A program made the position numbers and the translations under genes. A DNA stretch of 48,346 nt from Campylobacter sp. LR291e. Lineage in GTDB: Bacteria > Campylobacterota > Campylobacteria > Campylobacterales > Campylobacteraceae. The DNA lies in assembly GCF_008633915.1 (NCBI RefSeq), contig NZ_VJNV01000025.1, positions 1-48,346 of the forward strand, given 5' to 3'. Under the pieces are notes generated by a model. That model saw only the letters and a list, made by a program, of their open reading frames with translations, ran no database searches and was not told where the DNA came from. This document shows, piece after piece, positions 45,802 through 48,346 of this stretch. Position 1 is the stretch's first letter. Every line of letters starts with the position of its first letter.

Positions 45802-46803
45802 TTAAGCAAAACTAAATTTTTCTATTAAATCGCTGTGATGTACCTTTGCTACCTGTGGGTGTGACCTTATCATTCTTTTAAAATAATTTTGTGCCACATT
45901 TCTTAAAAGTGGATTTTTAGGGTCTGTATCAACGCCCTTTGCATCCTTAGCAAATTCATCATTAAGCTTAAAAATAGGTATATCCTTATCAAGTTGCACG
46001 CCTAAAAAATAAGCTGTAGAAAATCTTTCTTTTTTGCTTAAATTTACCCGGTGCAAGGTGGCCTTTAAATAGCCATTTGTAGCCATTTCTAAGAATTCTC
46101 CTATGTTTATTACAAAACTTCCTTCAAGTATAGGTACATCAACCCATTTTCCATTTATATAGCCTTGAAGTCCACTTTGTTCATCTTGTAAAACATAGGT
46201 AATTAACCCTCCATCCTTGTGAGGTCCTACGCCTTGAATTTCATTATCAAAGGCTGGAGGATACCTTAAAAGCTTACAATGTTGATAATTATGCTCCCCA
46301 TATAAACTATCAAAATTCTCATTTAATTTTAAGGCCTTAACAAAGGCATTTAAAAGCCTTTTTGATGAATTTTGCGTTTGCCTTAGCCATTCTAAAAATA
46401 CAGGTTTTAATTCAGGTATTTGACTAGGATATAAATTTGTACCTTGCAATCTTTGCCATAAAGGCGAGTTAGTATCCCAATTTATTTCCTTTTCATCAGG
46501 TCCTAAATCAATTTGTTCCCTAAAATCCTTAGCCCCTGCAGTATACTCACCACCTTCATTAGAATAACCCCTAAAGCTTGGAGATAGTACCATGTCAATT
46601 TCATCTTTTTGACTTTGTGGTAAGCTAAAAAATTGCTTAGATAGGCTTTGAAGTTTTTTGCAAAGTGCTAAATCAACGCCATGGTCTATTAAATAAAAAG
46701 ACCCAATCTCCCTTGCTACCTTTCTAAGTTTTTCAAAGGCTTCTTCATTTTTTTCATCGTCAAAATCACTTAATCTAAGCACTGGTAATGGTAAATTTTC
46801 CAT
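45802..46803 (-). CDS. Fe(II)/2-oxoglutarate-type oxygenase (isopenicillin N synthase family)
   Basis: A 333-aa cytoplasmic oxygenase of the IPNS/2OG family. The iron triad is intact: H195 and D197 (GPHKDGG) and H251 (LHRV). The co-substrate R-x-S site is R260-S262 (RFS). The N-terminal DIOX_N segment (LPLPVLRLSD, FYLIDHGVD) is present. Substrate unknown; pairing with a MetQ-like protein and a Met/Cys-rich leader suggests sulfur amino acid metabolism. It has AAGGAA before the ATG. The gene before it is the leader ORF. Confidence 0.85.
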   Translation of the reverse strand: MENLPLPVLRLSDFDDEKNEEAFEKLRKVAREIGSFYLIDHGVDLALCKKLQSLSKQFFSLPQSQKDEIDMVLSPSFRGYSNEGGEYTAGAKDFREQIDLGPDEKEINWDTNSPLWQRLQGTNLYPSQIPELKPVFLEWLRQTQNSSKRLLNAFVKALKLNENFDSLYGEHNYQHCKLLRYPPAFDNEIQGVGPHKDGGLITYVLQDEQSGLQGYINGKWVDVPILEGSFVINIGEFLEMATNGYLKATLHRVNLSKKERFSTAYFLGVQLDKDIPIFKLNDEFAKDAKGVDTDPKNPLLRNVAQNYFKRMIRSHPQVAKVHHSDLIEKFSFA

Positions 46804-46889
46804 AATAATTCCTTTTGTAAAAATTTTAAAACTTTGATAAATTTTGATAAAAATAAGAAAGAAAATAAGATATTTTTAAAGTATATTTA

Positions 46890-47008
46890 AAAGGACTTAA
46901 CTTTGCTTTCCTATTCAACTAGTCCTAGAAAGCAAAGCTAACTAAGACTTAAAACAAACTACACATTAGACACATTTGCATCAGTTTAAGCATTGATTTA
47001 AGTCCTTT
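46890..47008 (-). promoter_or_regulatory. Structured leader with competing stems (attenuator candidate)
   Basis: On the minus strand, reading from 47008, four segments can pair in competing ways. A: AAAGGACTTAAA (47008-46997, containing the leader Shine-Dalgarno) pairs over 11 bp with D: TTAAGTCCTTT (46900-46890), or over 8 bp with A': TTTAAGTC (46953-46946, which includes the leader stop). B: CTTTGCTTTC (46937-46928) pairs perfectly with C: GAAAGCAAAG (46910-46901). The B-C loop also repeats AGGACT, able to pair with D. No strong U tract follows D (only four U), so control could be by SD sequestration, transcription stop or RNA stability. No known riboswitch class fits that I can recognise. 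Confidence 0.7.
46949..46993 (-). CDS. Met/Cys-rich leader peptide, 14 aa
   Basis: A short ORF, MLKLMQMCLMCSLF, on the minus strand between the promoter at 47034 and the oxygenase gene. It has AAAGGA ten bases before its ATG. It has four Met (including the start) and two Cys in 14 codons, clustered as MQMCLMC. Its stop lies inside segment A' of the leader. This is the build of an amino-acid-sensing leader peptide, where ribosome stalling at scarce Met or Cys would change the RNA fold before a MetQ-like operon. I could not check conservation. Confidence 0.65.
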   Translation of the reverse strand: MLKLMQMCLMCSLF

Positions 47009-47028
47009 CTAAAAAATTAAAATAGCAA

Positions 47029-47034
47029 ATTGTA
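47029..47034 (-). promoter_or_regulatory. -10 box of the leader/oxygenase/MetQ-like transcript
   Basis: TACAAT on the minus strand in TTTAGTACAATTTG, predicting a start near 47022 and a short 5' UTR of about 29 nt before the leader ORF ATG. Confidence 0.5.
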
Positions 47035-47056
47035 CTAAATTTTTCTTAAAATTATT

Positions 47057-47080
47057 TAAAAGTATTTTTTTTGCCGATAT
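47057..47080 (+). promoter_or_regulatory. Probable sigma-28 (FliA) promoter of the 47099 gene
   Basis: TAAA at 47057-47060 and GCCGATAT at 47073-47080, matching the FliA -10 type (GCCGATAA in enterics, CGATAT in Campylobacter). The 12-base gap is shorter than the classic spacing and contains a run of eight T (47065-47072). The -10 is the convincing part. It predicts a start near 47087, close to the AAGGAG ribosome site. Confidence 0.65.
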
Positions 47081-47098
47081 TAAATTTAAGGAGAAAAA

Positions 47099-48082
47099 AT
47101 GCAAGTAAACTCAATGTATTATAATTACTACAACAAAGAAGGTCGCTACACTCCTAATAGCCCACAAACTCCTGCTTGGAAAAAAATTTATGAACAAAGC
47201 GAAAATAAGATTAAATCAAGCAATGAAAATCAAGATAGCGATACTTACAAAGGGCTTGTAAAATTAGAAAATTATTATTATGAATTAGGCGTTTTGAATA
47301 GGGCTAAATATAGCACTTATGAAGAGTTACAAAACGCCCTATCTCAAAAATATTTAAGCAAAAACTCAATTTATGCTAATTATAGCTACCAAGAACGTAG
47401 GGCAATGTATGATAATGAGTTAAATATGTCTGCTTTTGGTACTGCTACAAATTTAAGCGACCCTATTTTAAGTGCTGTAAAAGGTGAAAGTGATGAAGAA
47501 AGGCAAAATTTTAATAGGCAAAGCGTAACTAATCAAATTAATAATATTTTAAGCAAAAATGGCATTGATATAAATTCTTTAAGCCTTGTTTTTAGTATTG
47601 ATAAAGATTATAATTTATCTGTTTTTAACCTTGAAGATTCTGCGCTAGCTCTTAAAATTTCAAGCCTTTTAAATGAAAATAATAACGCAAAAGAATTTTT
47701 TACTCATATCTTGCAAAGCCTTAGATTTAATGGAGTAAACATAGATGAAGATATTTTAAATAAATTTCATTTACATAGAGAACTTGTAAATATAACCGGT
47801 TTTAGTTTAGATGATTTTCACCAGGAAAACGGTCAAATTTTAAATGAAAATGGCCAAAACATAATAGATATTTTTAATGAGTATTTAGAAACTACCGACA
47901 AGGTGCCTAATGAATTTAAAGGAGTTGCTTTTTCATATTTTAAGAGCTTAGTTGATAGTCTTGCAAATAAGGATTTAAACCAAATTGCTGATTTAAATTT
48001 AAGTATAGCTTATGAAAATGGCGTTTTAAAAGATTTAGATAATGAAGAAATTTTAAATAAAAATATTTCAATTCTAACTTAA
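47099..48082 (+). CDS. Hypothetical protein, probably flagellar-regulon secreted or accessory protein
   Basis: A 327-aa protein without a signal peptide or membrane segment. The N-terminus is Tyr/Asn/Ser-rich (MQVNSMYYNYYNKEG), and the mid region contains SYQERRAMYDNELNMSAFG. It is helical and acidic, and may belong to DUF4885, known to me only as an uncharacterised family in Bacillus and Campylobacter; that assignment is tentative. A sigma-28-type promoter suggests late flagellar-class expression, a setting in which Campylobacter makes several proteins exported through the flagellar system. AAGGAG lies before the ATG. Export and function are inferences. Confidence 0.6.
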   Translation: MQVNSMYYNYYNKEGRYTPNSPQTPAWKKIYEQSENKIKSSNENQDSDTYKGLVKLENYYYELGVLNRAKYSTYEELQNALSQKYLSKNSIYANYSYQERRAMYDNELNMSAFGTATNLSDPILSAVKGESDEERQNFNRQSVTNQINNILSKNGIDINSLSLVFSIDKDYNLSVFNLEDSALALKISSLLNENNNAKEFFTHILQSLRFNGVNIDEDILNKFHLHRELVNITGFSLDDFHQENGQILNENGQNIIDIFNEYLETTDKVPNEFKGVAFSYFKSLVDSLANKDLNQIADLNLSIAYENGVLKDLDNEEILNKNISILT

Positions 48083-48189
48083 AAATCTAAGCCTTGCAAA
48101 GTGCTTAAAAAATCCTTAAATTTATATTTTTTTAAAAACTTGAAAGTGGCTTGAAAAATGTAAAAATCGCTATAACTTGCTTAAAATAC

Positions 48190-48219
48190 TTGACAAATTA
48201 ATTTATAATTTGGCATAAT
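48190..48219 (+). promoter_or_regulatory. Promoter of tRNA-Lys
   Basis: TTGACA at 48190-48195 and CATAAT at 48214-48219 with 18 bases between, 11 bases before the tRNA 5' end. It is one of the few -35/-10 pairs close to the general consensus in this window. Confidence 0.75.
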
Positions 48220-48229
48220 TTCATTTTTT

Positions 48230-48305
48230 GTCTCGTTAGCTCAGACGGTAGAGCATCTCCCTTTTAAGGAGGGGGCCGTTGGTTCGAATCCAACACGGGA
48301 CACCA
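48230..48305 (+). tRNA. tRNA-Lys (anticodon TTT)
   Basis: A 76-nt tRNA. Acceptor GTCTCGT pairs with ACGGGAC (one G-T wobble), with encoded ACCA. The anticodon stem CTCCC/GAGGG encloses TTTTAAG, giving TTT at 34-36. The T arm has GGTTCGAATCC. The 41 bases to the window end show no further tRNA start. Confidence 0.96.
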
Positions 48306-48346
48306 TTGAGGACAACACTCCGATAGCGAAATAGAGAGTTAAATCC

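Noticed and set aside
46890-47008. SAM or other known riboswitch upstream of the MetQ-like operon
   Set aside because: I saw no conserved core of the SAM, cobalamin or TPP classes, and the short Met/Cys ORF with competing stems explains the structure better.
48204-48209. TATAAT as the tRNA-Lys -10
   Set aside because: Only eight bases from TTGACA. CATAAT at 48214 has normal 18-base spacing.
1-48346. CRISPR arrays, rRNA genes and intact insertion sequences
   Set aside because: No regularly spaced direct repeats, rRNA signatures or transposase frames were seen.

Overview
The window is about 48 kb of low-GC (roughly 27-30%), densely packed DNA from a Campylobacter-type epsilonproteobacterium. 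The evidence is the AT-rich codon use, the flagellar genes (fliP, and flgL with a sigma-54 promoter), a Fur-controlled TonB/ABC uptake operon, and gene blocks that match my memory of C. jejuni order: aspS-adk-ppa with nadK-recN; kdsB-thrC-lpxK-nadE; uvrC-guaA; ftsK-flgL; and psd-phosphoesterase-gltX-yggT-slt-mobB-fbp-metG. Species cannot be fixed from the sequence alone.

Layout. 1-641: a frameshifted relic cut by the window edge. 703-4043 (-): aspS-adk-lipoprotein-ppa; the lipoprotein has a poly-G tract in its signal peptide and is out of frame as read. 4137-6514 (+): nadK-recN. 6523-7206: a dead plasmid-type replication initiator. 7193-10965 (-): nadE-lpxK-thrC-kdsB. 11024-11928 (+): a metallo-beta-lactamase-fold hydrolase and a small membrane protein. 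11914-13486 (-): a decayed block with rhodanese, DndC-like and FtsK-like ATPase pieces, read here as a relic of a DNA phosphorothioation (Dnd) locus. 13498-16099 (-): fliP, a TSUP permease, a repeat-bearing ribbon-helix-helix protein and a hemerythrin with a zinc ribbon. 16336-21011 (-): a TonB receptor and ABC importer behind a perfect Fur-type palindrome. 21238-26539: uvrC, a DciA-like protein, a small lipoprotein, guaA, a DsbC-like protein and a lipoprotein. 26572-27549 (-): a dead zeta-type toxin-antitoxin pair. 27558-32773 (-): ftsK and flgL. 32911-43168: tRNA-Leu, then psd and phosphoesterase (-) facing a long housekeeping run from gltX to metG (+). 43177-48305: a TDT transporter, a Fic protein lacking the catalytic His, a MetQ-like protein and an Fe(II)/2-oxoglutarate-type oxygenase behind a structured leader, a probable sigma-28 gene and tRNA-Lys.

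Main points. (1) The region between the oxygenase gene and the 47.1 kb gene holds a 14-codon Met/Cys-rich leader ORF (MLKLMQMCLMCSLF) with its own Shine-Dalgarno, inside about 120 nt of mutually exclusive complementary segments. Upstream of a MetQ-like gene this looks like an undescribed leader-peptide attenuator. (2) The aspS-adk-ppa operon carries a poly-G phase-variable lipoprotein gene directly before ppa. (3) Four pseudogene islands (initiator, Dnd-like, zeta toxin, window edge) sit between conserved blocks, and at least three lie where gene order departs from what I recall of C. jejuni, suggesting old insertions or rearrangement scars.
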